From: Sphingopyxis panaciterrae
Lineage (GTDB): Bacteria; Pseudomonadota; Alphaproteobacteria; Sphingomonadales; Sphingomonadaceae
Direction: 5' to 3'
NCBI RefSeq assembly: GCF_011762125.1
Contig: NZ_JAASQN010000003.1
Span: 248,001-312,000 of the forward strand
Length of the DNA stretch: 64,000 nt
Shown here: one piece after another, positions 25,286-34,753 of the stretch
How positions within the stretch are numbered: the stretch's first letter is position 1
Layout: the number at the start of each line of letters is the position of its first letter
Program-made: the position numbers and the translations under genes
The notes under the pieces: generated by a model
The model's database searches: none
Told to the model about the DNA's origin: nothing
What the model saw: only the letters and a program-made list of their open reading frames with translations

Positions 25286-26568
25286 GCTCGTTCCATCTCG
25301 CTCGCTTCGGACGTATCGCCGACGTCGCCGTCGCTCAGGATCTCGGCCGCGAACCGGTTTTCGACCCGGTCGTAATCGCGGTGGCGCGGTGCGAAGCGCA
25401 GCACGGCAAAGCCCATCAGCGCGGCGACCAGCGATCCCGCGAGAATGCCGATCTTCGCTTCCTCGACGCGCAGTGCGTCACCCGGGAAAGCGAGCCCGCC
25501 GATGAACAGGCTCATCGTGAAGCCGATCCCGCACAGGAGCGCCACGCCATAGATTTGCGGCCAGGTCGCGCCGGCCGGCTTGCCCGCAATGCCCAGCTTG
25601 ACGCTCAGCCACACGCTGCCGAAAATGCCCAACTGCTTGCCGATGAACAGCCCCGCCGCGATGCCGAGCGGCAAGGGCGCAAAGACCTCTGCGGCGGTCA
25701 GGCCGCCGACATCGACCCCGGCGTTGGCGAAACCGAACAGCGGCACGATCGCAAAGGCGACCCACGGGTGCAGCCCATGTTCGAGGCGGTGGAGCGGCGA
25801 GGTGGCGCTGTCGGGCGCTCCGGGCGTGCGATCGAACGGGATCGTCATCGCCGCAAGCACCCCGGCGATCGTCGCATGCACCCCCGACAAGAGCATCGCA
25901 TACCAGAGCAGGGCGAACATCAGCAGATAGACGGCCAGGCTGCGCACGCCGAGCCGGTTGATTGCGAACATCGCGCCGACGATCGCGGCGGCGGCGGCGA
26001 GCGCGAGCAGGTTCAGCTTCGCGGTATAGAAAAGCGCGATGATCGCGACCGCTCCCATGTCGTCGACGATCGCGACGGTGACGAGGAAAAGCTTCAGCGA
26101 CGTCGGCGCGCGCTTGCCGAGCAGCGCGAGCACCCCCATTGCAAAGGCGATGTCGGTCGCGGCCGGTATCGCCCAACCCTGCGCGAGGCCGGGCGTTGTG
26201 CCGGCCAGCGCCAGGTAGAGCGCGGCGGGGACGGCCATGCCCGCGGCCGCAGCGATGAAGGGCAGCCGCCGCTGGTCCGGCCTCGCGAGCCGCCCGTCGA
26301 CGAACTCGCGCCTGATTTCGAGCCCGACGAGCAGGAAAAAGACCGCCATCAGCCCGTCGTTGATCCACAGATGGACGGTCATCGGCCCGAGCTTGTCGGT
26401 CAATACCGGCCCGGTCACGGCATGAAGGAAATGAAGATAGGTTTCGCCATAGGCCGAATTCGCAACAATCATCGCCAATATGGCTGCAAAAATCAGCAGC
26501 ATGCCGCCGGCGCTCTCGCTTTCAAGAAAGTCGCGGAGGGCCGATCGGGGGCCGGAATCGCTGGACAT
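25282..26568 (-). CDS. nhaA: Na+/H+ antiporter NhaA
   Basis: 428 residues. The ion-binding signatures PAATDIAFA and AIVDDMGAVAI with the three essential aspartates are present, as are LPFIAAAAGMAVPA and the C-terminal LLCGIGFTMSLFIGG. It exchanges sodium for protons across the inner membrane for pH and salt homeostasis. It is coupled to the DUF885 gene downstream and divergent from the glycosyltransferase at 26.7 kb. Confidence 0.96.
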   Translation of the reverse strand: MSSDSGPRSALRDFLESESAGGMLLIFAAILAMIVANSAYGETYLHFLHAVTGPVLTDKLGPMTVHLWINDGLMAVFFLLVGLEIRREFVDGRLARPDQRRLPFIAAAAGMAVPAALYLALAGTTPGLAQGWAIPAATDIAFAMGVLALLGKRAPTSLKLFLVTVAIVDDMGAVAIIALFYTAKLNLLALAAAAAIVGAMFAINRLGVRSLAVYLLMFALLWYAMLLSGVHATIAGVLAAMTIPFDRTPGAPDSATSPLHRLEHGLHPWVAFAIVPLFGFANAGVDVGGLTAAEVFAPLPLGIAAGLFIGKQLGIFGSVWLSVKLGIAGKPAGATWPQIYGVALLCGIGFTMSLFIGGLAFPGDALRVEEAKIGILAGSLVAALMGFAVLRFAPRHRDYDRVENRFAAEILSDGDVGDTSEASEMERA

Positions 26569-26678
26569 AGGGCTGGGCGGACCTGCTCGCTCTGGAAAAA
26601 TCGCAGGCTCTAGTAGCGCGACGCCGCGCGAGCGTCACCCTTTACAAAAGGCTTTGCATCATTAACCAAGATCGCCCG

Positions 26679-28133
26679 ATGGCGGGGGCCACTGGATGGG
26701 GTGGGGCGAGCGGGATGGACCTGTGGACCGCATGGCTGGAATGGCTGGTGCGCAGCGCCGGTCACGAACTGATGCTGTTCGCGTCGGTCGGTATCCTGCT
26801 GATCGGGCTCGACGACCTGCTTTTCGATGCGCTGTGGCTCGCGACGCGGGGCGAGCGGCTTGCCGACCGGCCCGCGGTATCGCGGCTCGACGGGGCCATC
26901 GCCATCTTCTTGCCGGCGTGGAAGGAAGCCGAGGTTCTGCCGTCGACGCTGCGGCGCGCGCTGACCGCGTGGGGCGGCGAGGATTTCCGGCTTTATGTCG
27001 GATGCTATCCCAATGATGCGGCGACGCTGTTCGCGTTATCGCCGCTGATCGCCCGCGACCCGCGGCTTCGCCTGGTGATCGGCGAGAGCGATGGACCGAC
27101 GACCAAAGGCGATAATCTCAACCGGCTGTGGACAGCGCTTTGCGAGGACGAGCGCGCGGAGGGGCGGCGCTTTGCCGCAATCGTGCTGCACGACGCCGAG
27201 GATCATGTCCACCCCGAGGAACTCGATCTCTATCGCCGCCATCTCGGCGCTTATGCGATGGTGCAAATTCCGGTGGTGCCGATCTTGGGGCACGGGGGGC
27301 AATGGGTTTCCGGCCATTATGGCGACGAATTTGCCGAAGCGCATGGCAAGGAACTCGTGCTCCGCTCGCGGCTCGGCCTGCCGATCCCCTCGGCGGGGGT
27401 CGGCTGTGCACTCACCCGGAACGCATTGGCGCTGCTGGCGCTGGACCGGGGCGGCGAGCCCTTTCGCGCCGACAGCCTGACCGAGGATTATGAGATTGGC
27501 ATGCTGATGGCGCATCATGGCCTCGCCGCGCGCTTCGTCGATGCGACGGGCATGGCGGGCGGGCGCATCGTGTCGCGCGGCAGCTTCCCGCATCAGGTCG
27601 ACGCCGCGGTAAAGCAAAAATCGCGCTGGATCACGGGCATCGCGCTGGCGGGATGGGATCATCTCGGCTGGCTCGGTCGCGCCCGGCGCGATGCGCCCGC
27701 GATGCGCATCTGGCTGATGCGCTGGATGCTGTGGCGCGACCGGCGCGCGCCGCTGACCGCGATCATCCTGCTCGCCGCCTATGCCGCGCTGATGCTGGCG
27801 GCTTTCGGTTCGGCGAGCGAACTGCTGCTCGGCTGGCCCCCCGCTGCCGACGATCCGGCGATGGCGTTGCTGCTCGGTCTCAACGCGATGCTGCTTTTCT
27901 GGCGGCTCGGGATGCGCGGATATTTCACCGCACGTTGCTACGGCTGGCGGCAGGGCGTGTTCGCATTTCCGCGCGCCTTCATGGCCAATATCATCGCGAT
28001 GCTCGCGGCACGCCGCGCCGTCATGCTTTATTGCCGGATGCTCCGGTCGGGCAGGGTCGAGTGGGAAAAGACCGAGCATCGCGAAGATGATTTCGCGCTC
28101 GAAAGCGAGGCGTCGCCGGTGACCGCGCGGTGA
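26679..28133 (+). CDS. NfrB-like membrane glycosyltransferase (family 2)
   Basis: 484 residues from the ATG at 26679, or 472 from the ATG at 26715, which sits behind a more G-rich tract. An N-terminal membrane segment, the GT2 domain (IFLPAWKEAEVLP; DAEDHVHPEE as the DXD region; SLTEDYEIG; KQKSRWITG for QxxRW) and C-terminal membrane segments give a processive-type synthase layout. The closest family I recognise is the phage N4 adsorption protein B (NfrB), which makes and exports a surface glycan. Its TGA overlaps a GTG start of the next gene. Confidence 0.85.
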   Translation: MAGATGWGGASGMDLWTAWLEWLVRSAGHELMLFASVGILLIGLDDLLFDALWLATRGERLADRPAVSRLDGAIAIFLPAWKEAEVLPSTLRRALTAWGGEDFRLYVGCYPNDAATLFALSPLIARDPRLRLVIGESDGPTTKGDNLNRLWTALCEDERAEGRRFAAIVLHDAEDHVHPEELDLYRRHLGAYAMVQIPVVPILGHGGQWVSGHYGDEFAEAHGKELVLRSRLGLPIPSAGVGCALTRNALALLALDRGGEPFRADSLTEDYEIGMLMAHHGLAARFVDATGMAGGRIVSRGSFPHQVDAAVKQKSRWITGIALAGWDHLGWLGRARRDAPAMRIWLMRWMLWRDRRAPLTAIILLAAYAALMLAAFGSASELLLGWPPAADDPAMALLLGLNAMLLFWRLGMRGYFTARCYGWRQGVFAFPRAFMANIIAMLAARRAVMLYCRMLRSGRVEWEKTEHREDDFALESEASPVTAR

Positions 28134-29293
28134 CGATCGCCCGACATGCCAAGCCGCGGTCGCTCCACGCCGCGCCGGCCCTCCGCTTCCTGGCGCTGTT
28201 TCTGGGCGCGTGGGTGGCGGTTCGTGTCGCGGCGGTCTGGAATCCGGTAGTTCCGCCGCCGCCGACCATCGAAGCGCCATGGGTCATCGCGTCGCCCTTC
28301 GCGGCTGCGCCGATGGCGCCCGCCAGCGAGAGACGCACCGGCAGCGCAGGTGCCGCGCAAGGCGCGGCGCTCGCGGCGGCGCCGTCCCCATCACCGGCGG
28401 CGACTTCGGCCCGGCCGCCCGATGATCCGTCGCCGGTCGGGGGCCCTGCCGCGAATATGGCGCCTGACAGCCGCGCCGCCGCCGATCGCCACAGCCTTCG
28501 CCTCGCGCTGATGGCGCGGCTCTTGCCTGCGCCGCTCGCCGGACAGGCGCGAACCGCGCTCCCCGCGGGCGGTGCCGCCTGGTGGCCGGTCCCCGCCGCG
28601 GCACGCGCCGAGCCCGGCCACGCCAAACCCTTCTGGATGCAGCGGCAGCTTGCAGGCTGGTCGCTCGGCGGCTGGCTTTACCTGCGCCGGGGCGACGGGG
28701 CGCCCGGCGGGATCGCCTCGCCGGGGCAGCTCGGCGGCAGCCAGGCGGGGCTGCGGCTCGCTTACGGCCTCGACGAAAGCGGCCGGATGCGCGCCTATGG
28801 CCGCGCGACGATGGCGGTACAGCAACCGCGCCAGCGCGAACTCGCGCTGGGCCTCACCTACGCCCCGGTCGCGCGCTGGCCGGTCGATGTCTCGATCGAA
28901 CGGCGGATTGCCGCCGGTCCCGAGGGGCGCAGCGCGATGGCGGCGATGGTCAGCGGCGGGGTGAGCAGCGTCGCGTTGCCCGGTGGGTTCCGGCTCGACG
29001 CCTATGGCCAGGCCGGCGTTGTCGGCCTGCGCCGCCGCGATGGCTTCGTCGATGGTGCGATGGTGGTCGATCGCCGGCTGGGCGATGATGAAGCCGCGCC
29101 GCTGCGGCTCGGCGCGCTCGCGGCGGGGGCGGCGCAGCCGGGCGCGGCGCGGGTCGACATCGGCCCGCGGTTGACTCTCCGCCTCCCTGACGTTGGCGAA
29201 GGCGGCCGGATCGCGCTCGACTGGCGGCAACGCGTGGCGGGCGACGCGGCACCCGAAAGCGGTGTCGCTCTGACGCTGGCCGCCGACTTCTGA
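28130..29293 (+). CDS. Predicted outer-membrane protein, possible NfrA C-terminal-like domain
   Basis: 387 residues, GTG start overlapping the NfrB-like stop. Residues 1-35 are a membrane or signal segment, about 35-180 a low-complexity Ala/Pro-rich linker, and about 180-387 alternating strands ending in a terminal phenylalanine (LTLAADF), the usual outer-membrane beta-barrel signal. The repeated GLRLAYGL, ALGLTYAP and RLDAYGQAG patterns suit a barrel. Position next to an NfrB-like gene suggests a partner in glycan secretion equivalent to the NfrA C-terminal domain; this is inference. Confidence 0.65.
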   Translation: MTIARHAKPRSLHAAPALRFLALFLGAWVAVRVAAVWNPVVPPPPTIEAPWVIASPFAAAPMAPASERRTGSAGAAQGAALAAAPSPSPAATSARPPDDPSPVGGPAANMAPDSRAAADRHSLRLALMARLLPAPLAGQARTALPAGGAAWWPVPAAARAEPGHAKPFWMQRQLAGWSLGGWLYLRRGDGAPGGIASPGQLGGSQAGLRLAYGLDESGRMRAYGRATMAVQQPRQRELALGLTYAPVARWPVDVSIERRIAAGPEGRSAMAAMVSGGVSSVALPGGFRLDAYGQAGVVGLRRRDGFVDGAMVVDRRLGDDEAAPLRLGALAAGAAQPGAARVDIGPRLTLRLPDVGEGGRIALDWRQRVAGDAAPESGVALTLAADF

Positions 29294-29397
29294 ATTTCGC
29301 CGAAATATCGCGACGCTGCCGATTCCCCGGCCCATAAAAATGATCTAGGATGCTGGAATCGGCGCCGCTCGGGCGTCGCAATCATGTTTCGGGGCCC

Positions 29398-30306
29398 ATG
29401 GACCTTTACCTTCCCGTCGCCAATCTGTCGGTCAATGCCCTGGTCATCGTCCTGCTGGGTGGCGGGGTCGGTTTCCTGTCGGGCATGTTCGGCGTCGGCG
29501 GCGGCTTCCTGACCACCCCGCTGCTGATTTTCTATGGCATTCCACCGACCGTCGCCGCGGCGTCGGCGGCGACGCAGGTAACCGGCGCCAGCGTGTCGGG
29601 GGTGATGGCGCATCTCGAACGCGACGGCGTCGACCTGCGCATGGGCGCGGTGCTCGTCGCGGGCGGTCTTATCGGTTCGCTGATCGGCGCCGGATTGTTC
29701 GAACTGCTCACCGCCTGGGGCCAGATCGATACGACGATCAACATCCTCTATGTCGTGATGCTCGGGTCGGTCGGCGCGATCATGGGGCGCGAGTCCCTGG
29801 GGGCGCTCCGCGCGGCCAAGTCGGGCCTGCCCGCGCCGGCGCGCAAGCGGCGCCACCATCCGATGGTCGCCAATCTGCCGCTGCGCTGGCGCTTCTATCG
29901 CTCGGGCCTCTACATCTCGCCGCTCGCGCCGCTGCTGCTCGGCATGGCGGTCGGCATCCTGACCATGCTGCTCGGCGTCGGCGGCGGCTTCATCATGGTC
30001 CCAGCGATGCTCTATCTGCTCGGCATGGGGACGCAGGTCGTCGTCGGCACCTCGCTGTTCCAGATCCTGTTCGTGACGATCGCGACGACGATGGTCCACG
30101 CGATGACGACGGGCGCGGTCGATATCGTCCTTGCCGGGCTGCTCCTCCTCGGCAGCGTCACCGGCGCGCAGTTCGGCGCGCGCTTTGCGCAAAAGGTCCG
30201 GCCCGAATATCTGCGGCTCGCGCTGGCCGCAATCGTGCTGCTCGTCGCCCTCCGCATGGGCATCGACCTCTTCATCCGTCCCGAAGAAATCTACACTGTG
30301 CAATGA
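29398..30306 (+). CDS. TauE/SafE-family membrane transporter (sulfite exporter-like)
   Basis: 302 residues with about eight membrane segments and two internal copies of the family motif (GGGVGFLSGMFGVGGGFL near 22-39 and AVGILTMLLGVGGGFIMVP in the second half). It would export a small organic or sulfur anion. The ATG at 29398 starts just before the first membrane segment. It overlaps the TIGR02186 gene by 4 nt; this pair is conserved in alphaproteobacteria. Confidence 0.9.
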   Translation: MDLYLPVANLSVNALVIVLLGGGVGFLSGMFGVGGGFLTTPLLIFYGIPPTVAAASAATQVTGASVSGVMAHLERDGVDLRMGAVLVAGGLIGSLIGAGLFELLTAWGQIDTTINILYVVMLGSVGAIMGRESLGALRAAKSGLPAPARKRRHHPMVANLPLRWRFYRSGLYISPLAPLLLGMAVGILTMLLGVGGGFIMVPAMLYLLGMGTQVVVGTSLFQILFVTIATTMVHAMTTGAVDIVLAGLLLLGSVTGAQFGARFAQKVRPEYLRLALAAIVLLVALRMGIDLFIRPEEIYTVQ

Positions 30307-31073
30307 GGCGGCTGGGCGCCCTGATCCTGGCGCTCGCCGCGCTGGCGCTACCGGCGGCGGCGCAGGCGGCCGATCCGCGGCTCGTCCCCGACGTGTCGAA
30401 CCGCACGATCGACATCCAGTACAGCTTCACCGGCGAGGAATTGCTGCTCTTCGGTGCGATCCTCTATCCCGGCCAACGGCTTCCCGACGACCGCGCCGAC
30501 ATCGTCGTCGTGCTGAAGGGGCCGGTGCGGCCGATCGTGCTGCGCGAGAAGCAGCGTGTCGCGGGCATCTGGGTCAATGCCAGCAGCATTCGCCTTCGCA
30601 CCTCGCCCGGCTTTTACGCGATCGGATCGTCGCGGCCGATCGACAAGCTGGTCGACGAACGGACCGCCGCGATCTTCGAACTCGGGCTCAACAATCTGTC
30701 GATGTCGCCGAGCGGTTTTTCGGAAGCCAGGAAACTTGAGCGCTTCGAGACCGGGCTCATCGACCTCTATCGCCGCATCGGGCTGTTCTACGAAAATTCC
30801 GCGGCGGTCGAGATCAGCGAAGGCGTGCTCTACCGCGCGCGCATTCCCGTTCCCGCGCGCGTGCCGGTCGGCACCTATCGCGCCGAAACCTATCTGATCA
30901 GCCGGGGCCGCGTGCTCGCGGTGGCATCACGTGACGTCCAGATCCGCAAGGCGGGTTTCGAACGTTTCGTCGCCCTCGCCGCGCAGCGCCACGGCTTTCT
31001 TTATGGCCTCACCGCGGTGCTGCTCTCGCTCGTTCTCGGCTGGGGCGCATCCGCGATTTTCCGCCGCCGCTGA
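30303..31073 (+). CDS. TIGR02186-type transmembrane protein
   Basis: 256 residues: signal sequence (1-22), a periplasmic domain (DIQYSFTGEELLLFGAI, VVVLKGPVRPIVLREK, the NNLSMSPSGF segment) and one C-terminal membrane helix (about 232-250). The family is known only as conserved alphaproteobacterial membrane proteins encoded next to TauE/SafE transporters, so it is probably an accessory periplasmic subunit of that transporter. Confidence 0.85.
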   Translation: MRRLGALILALAALALPAAAQAADPRLVPDVSNRTIDIQYSFTGEELLLFGAILYPGQRLPDDRADIVVVLKGPVRPIVLREKQRVAGIWVNASSIRLRTSPGFYAIGSSRPIDKLVDERTAAIFELGLNNLSMSPSGFSEARKLERFETGLIDLYRRIGLFYENSAAVEISEGVLYRARIPVPARVPVGTYRAETYLISRGRVLAVASRDVQIRKAGFERFVALAAQRHGFLYGLTAVLLSLVLGWGASAIFRRR

Positions 31074-31166
31074 GCCACCCCTGGCTGGCCTGTGAACGAT
31101 CATAAGCGCTTTGTTTACCAACTGATGCGATAGTGTCGCCGGGACCAATGAAGGCGGGGCGATTTG

Positions 31167-32879
31167 ATGGATAGCCATGGCGGCGCGTTCGGCGCCGGGG
31201 ATATGACGGCGGCGCAGCACGTCCGGCTTGCCGGCGGCGGCACCGTTGCCCCTGCCGCACCCGCATCGGTCCATCATCGCGACGACCTGCTGATCGGTGA
31301 AGTCATCGACATCTCGGGCTCGGCGTCGCGGATCCTGATCGATTCGGCGACGATCGGCCAATTGGCGTCGTCGACCGACATGGCGGTCGCGATGGCGGGC
31401 CAGGTCGGCGCGCAGGTCAAGGTCCGCGTCGGCAATGTCTGGCTCGTCGCCAGCATCCGCGACCAGCAGCTCCACGAAAAAGGGCAGGGCGTGATCGTCG
31501 CGTCGATCGACTTCCTCGGCGAGGGCGACGAGGAAAAGATTACCGGCCGCATCCACAATTTCCGCCGCGGCGTCACCCGTTATCCGGTGCCGGGCGGCAA
31601 GGTCTATGCCGCGACCAGCGCTGACCTCAAGCAAATCTATGCCGCCGACGATCGCGCGCATGTCGAAATCGGTACCGTCTATCCGACCAAGGATATTCGC
31701 GGTTCGCTCTATGTCGACGCAATGCTTGGCAAGCATTTCGCGCTTCTGGGCTCGACCGGGACCGGCAAGTCGACCAGCGCCGCGCTGATCCTCCACAAGA
31801 TCTGCGAACTCGCGCCGCAGGGTCATATCGTGATGATCGATCCGCACGGCGAATATTCGGCGGCGTTCAAGGGTACCGGCGCCCTGTTCGACGTCGACAA
31901 TCTTGCGATGCCCTATTGGCTGATGAACTTCGAGGAACATTGCGAAGTCTTCGTCACCAGCGATGGCCGCGACCGGCAGAGCGACTGCGACGTGCTCGCC
32001 AAATGCCTGCTCCAGGCGCGGCAGAAGAACCGGCTGGCCGAGGGGATGAGCAAGATCACGGTCGATTCGCCGATCCCCTATCTGCTCTCCGATCTGCTGA
32101 ATATTCTCCAGAACGAGATGGGCCGGCTCGACAAGGCGACGTCGAGCGCGCCCTTCATGCGGATCAAGGGCAAGATCGAGGAAATGCGCGCCGACCCGCG
32201 CTATAATTTCATGTTTTCGGGGATGCTCGTTGCCGACACGATGGCGGGCTTCATCGGCAAGATTTTCCGCCTGCCGTCCGATGGCCGCCCGATTTCGATC
32301 ATTGATGTCTCGGGCGTGCCGTCCGACATCACCAGCGTCGTCGTCGCGGTGCTGTCGCGCCTCACCTTCGATTATGCGATCTGGTCGCGCGGCGAACCGC
32401 AACGGCCGATCCTGCTCGTCTGCGAAGAGGCGCATCGCTATATCCCCGCAAAGGACGTCGGCCAGGGGCAGGCGGTCCGCAAGATCCTCGAGCGCATCGC
32501 CAAGGAAGGCCGCAAATATGGCGTATCGCTGGGCCTGATCACCCAGCGTCCGTCCGATCTGGCGGAGGGCGTGCTGTCGCAGTGCGGCACGATCATCTCG
32601 ATGCGTCTCAACAACGAACGCGACCAGCATTTCGTGAAGGCCGCAATGCCCGAAGGCGCGCGCGGCTTCATCGATTCGATCCCGGCGCTCAGAAACCGGG
32701 AGTGCATCGTCTGCGGCGAAGGCGTATCGATCCCGATCCGCGTCTATCTCGACACGCTGGAAGAGGACAAGCGCCCGGCGTCGAGCGATCCGCTCTTCTC
32801 CAAATTGTGGCGCGAGAGCGGCGGCGAGGCGGAGATTCTCGAACGCGTCGTCAAGCGCTGGCGCAGCCAGGGGCGCTGA
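31167..32879 (+). CDS. HerA-like ATPase (FtsK/HerA/VirB4 superfamily)
   Basis: 570 residues. An N-terminal HAS-barrel-like region (about 30-150) precedes the motor domain with Walker A GSTGTGKST (about 195-203), MIDPHGEYSAAF and Walker B ILLVCEEAHRYIP. RLNNERDQHFVKAAMP and the final DPLFSKLW segment fit the DUF87/HerA group. HerA proteins are hexameric DNA translocases, often with NurA nuclease; no NurA is adjacent here. I use the ATG at 31167 rather than the TTG before it. Confidence 0.9.
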   Translation: MDSHGGAFGAGDMTAAQHVRLAGGGTVAPAAPASVHHRDDLLIGEVIDISGSASRILIDSATIGQLASSTDMAVAMAGQVGAQVKVRVGNVWLVASIRDQQLHEKGQGVIVASIDFLGEGDEEKITGRIHNFRRGVTRYPVPGGKVYAATSADLKQIYAADDRAHVEIGTVYPTKDIRGSLYVDAMLGKHFALLGSTGTGKSTSAALILHKICELAPQGHIVMIDPHGEYSAAFKGTGALFDVDNLAMPYWLMNFEEHCEVFVTSDGRDRQSDCDVLAKCLLQARQKNRLAEGMSKITVDSPIPYLLSDLLNILQNEMGRLDKATSSAPFMRIKGKIEEMRADPRYNFMFSGMLVADTMAGFIGKIFRLPSDGRPISIIDVSGVPSDITSVVVAVLSRLTFDYAIWSRGEPQRPILLVCEEAHRYIPAKDVGQGQAVRKILERIAKEGRKYGVSLGLITQRPSDLAEGVLSQCGTIISMRLNNERDQHFVKAAMPEGARGFIDSIPALRNRECIVCGEGVSIPIRVYLDTLEEDKRPASSDPLFSKLWRESGGEAEILERVVKRWRSQGR

Positions 32880-32904
32880 TTTTCGCCGACTGACGTCGGC
32901 GGCG

Positions 32905-32979
32905 GCACCGGCCCGCTCCCCCTCCCAGCCTCCCGACATGGTATGCTATGGGAGGCTGGGAGGGGGAGCGGGCCGGTGC
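32905..32979. repeat. Long perfect inverted repeat, probable bidirectional terminator
   Basis: Two perfect 30-bp arms (32905-32934 and 32950-32979) around a 15-nt loop, C-rich then G-rich (GCTCCCCCTCCCAGCCTCCC). It lies between the convergent HerA-like and VOC genes. There is no T tract, but the RNA hairpin would be extremely stable. A dispersed repeat family is also possible. Confidence 0.8.
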
Positions 32980-33007
32980 CGCGTCCGGCGTTAGCTGGAC
33001 AAATTTA

Positions 33008-33394
33008 TCAACCCTTCGGCGGCTCCCAAAGCTCGATCGGATTGCCCTCGGGATCATGCACCCGCGCAAACCGTCCGGTCGCGGGGTCGTCCCATTCGGG
33101 CTTGGTTATGATCGCTTCGCCCGCCTCGCGAAACGGCGCCAGTACGGCATCGAGATCGTCGACACGCAGGTTCAGCATATATTGCCGATCGGCCGGAAAA
33201 TAGTCGCTGTCGGCCTTGAACGGCGCAAAGACGAGCGGGCCCGCGGTGACGTTCCACACCCATTCGTTCGGCGGCACGCTGTCGTCGGCGCTGCATCCGC
33301 CGCCGACGCTCAATCGCTCGCGATACCAGGCGGTCAATTTTTGGGGGTCGCGGGCGCGAAAGAACAGCCCGCCGATGCCTTTGACATGTCCCAT
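33008..33394 (-). CDS. VOC-fold (glyoxalase/bleomycin resistance) protein
   Basis: 128 residues with the paired beta-alpha-beta-beta-beta pattern: GGLFFRARDPQKLTAWYRERL at the start and RFARVHDPEGNPIELWEP at the end, where the glutamate is a likely metal ligand. Members act as lyases, dioxygenases or binding proteins, and this one cannot be assigned. The ATG at 33394 is used. Confidence 0.88.
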   Translation of the reverse strand: MGHVKGIGGLFFRARDPQKLTAWYRERLSVGGGCSADDSVPPNEWVWNVTAGPLVFAPFKADSDYFPADRQYMLNLRVDDLDAVLAPFREAGEAIITKPEWDDPATGRFARVHDPEGNPIELWEPPKG

Positions 33395-33453
33395 CACAGC
33401 CTCCCTATTCCAACACGGGGTGACGAAAGGGAGGATAGGCTAGGCCGATCAGC

Positions 33454-34659
33454 TCAGCGAATCCACTCCCCGCTCTTGCTGAATTCTTCCTTGATCTGCC
33501 CCGACTGGTTGAGCCGCGGATCGCTGTAGGTCACGGGCGGCGTGACCGGTGCCTGCGCGGTCGGCGTGCCGGTCTCGCGGCCCTGCTGCGCCATCGCGCT
33601 CGGCGTCGGGGCGGGCGCGACATCGGGAAGCGGCACGGCCGCGCCAGCGACGGCCGGCAGCGGCCCCGCACCCGGCGCGATGCCCTGACCCTTGAGGATC
33701 GCCAGCTGCTGCGCGACGGGCAGATAGGGACCCGGCACCGGCTCGCGGCCCAGATAGGGCGCGCGGAACGCGTCGGGCATGCCCCAGCGGCCGCGCCAGC
33801 GATGGAAGATATGCGCACCGACGATGTTGGTCATGACCAGGCTCTTCCCCCACCGCGGCCATATCGCTTGCGTATGATAATGGGTGGCCAGCCCGACCTT
33901 CGGAAAAACATAGCCGCCGAGCGCCGCCGACGCGATGCGGCTCGCACGCAGCCAATTGGGCTTCGATGGCGCGCGTGCCATCGCACCGTCGCAACTGAAG
34001 GTGAACTGACACACGCCGGCGCGCTGCGATCCCTGGAAGACCACCCCGCATATCGTGTTGGGAAAACTCGGATGGCGCGCCCGGTTGATGATGACCTGCG
34101 CGACGCCGCGCATGCCGTCGTCGGTTTCGGACGCGGCTTCATAATAGATGGCGGCGGTCAGGCAATAATGCGCGCGTTCGCGATCGAGCGGGGTGACGCC
34201 GCGAAAGACATAGCTTTTGGCTGGCGGCCCGACAAAGGCTTCATCGCGTAGCGCAGCGGGATCGACGGGCGGCAGCGCGGTCGCGTCGGCATAGCCGACG
34301 CTGTTGGGATCGGGCAGCGTCGGATCGATCTTCAGCGCGTCCTCATAATCCCCGGCATTCATGATCGCCCAGCGCGCCGGGTCATAGGGTTTGAAGGTCA
34401 GCGGCACGCTGACGCTATACGGGCCGAAAGGCGCATAATCGCGCAGCCGGCCGCTCGCGAGCGCGAGCCCCAGGCTGGCGACGATCACCGCGGCGGCGAG
34501 CGCCGTCCAGAAACTGCGATCGGGTCCGGCACGCTTCGGCGGCGGTGGATCGAGCCACGCCGAGCGGGCGGTAAGATGCAATTCGGGCTTCATCCGCGTG
34601 TCGAAATTCCCATTCGGCCACCGCGCGACCGATTCGCGTCGAGGGGCGTCAGCCTGCAT
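33454..34659 (-). CDS. SleB-type cell wall hydrolase, membrane anchored
   Basis: 401 residues. One membrane segment near residues 45-63, a linker, then the hydrolase_2/SleB domain: LTAAIYYEAASE with the catalytic glutamate, GVAQVIINRARHPSFPNTIC, CQFTFSCDG and ATHYHT. The C-terminal 120 residues are Pro/Ala-rich and probably disordered. It would cleave peptidoglycan glycan strands in the periplasm during wall remodelling. An upstream TTG start would add seven residues and is less likely. Confidence 0.88.
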   Translation of the reverse strand: MQADAPRRESVARWPNGNFDTRMKPELHLTARSAWLDPPPPKRAGPDRSFWTALAAAVIVASLGLALASGRLRDYAPFGPYSVSVPLTFKPYDPARWAIMNAGDYEDALKIDPTLPDPNSVGYADATALPPVDPAALRDEAFVGPPAKSYVFRGVTPLDRERAHYCLTAAIYYEAASETDDGMRGVAQVIINRARHPSFPNTICGVVFQGSQRAGVCQFTFSCDGAMARAPSKPNWLRASRIASAALGGYVFPKVGLATHYHTQAIWPRWGKSLVMTNIVGAHIFHRWRGRWGMPDAFRAPYLGREPVPGPYLPVAQQLAILKGQGIAPGAGPLPAVAGAAVPLPDVAPAPTPSAMAQQGRETGTPTAQAPVTPPVTYSDPRLNQSGQIKEEFSKSGEWIR

Positions 34660-34753
34660 TATGCCCTGAAACGCCAACAAAATGTTTCTTTATGGACAGC
34701 ATGTCCCGCAGGGGCACATTCGCGCGGATCGCGGTTAAGCCGTCGGGGCGCCA

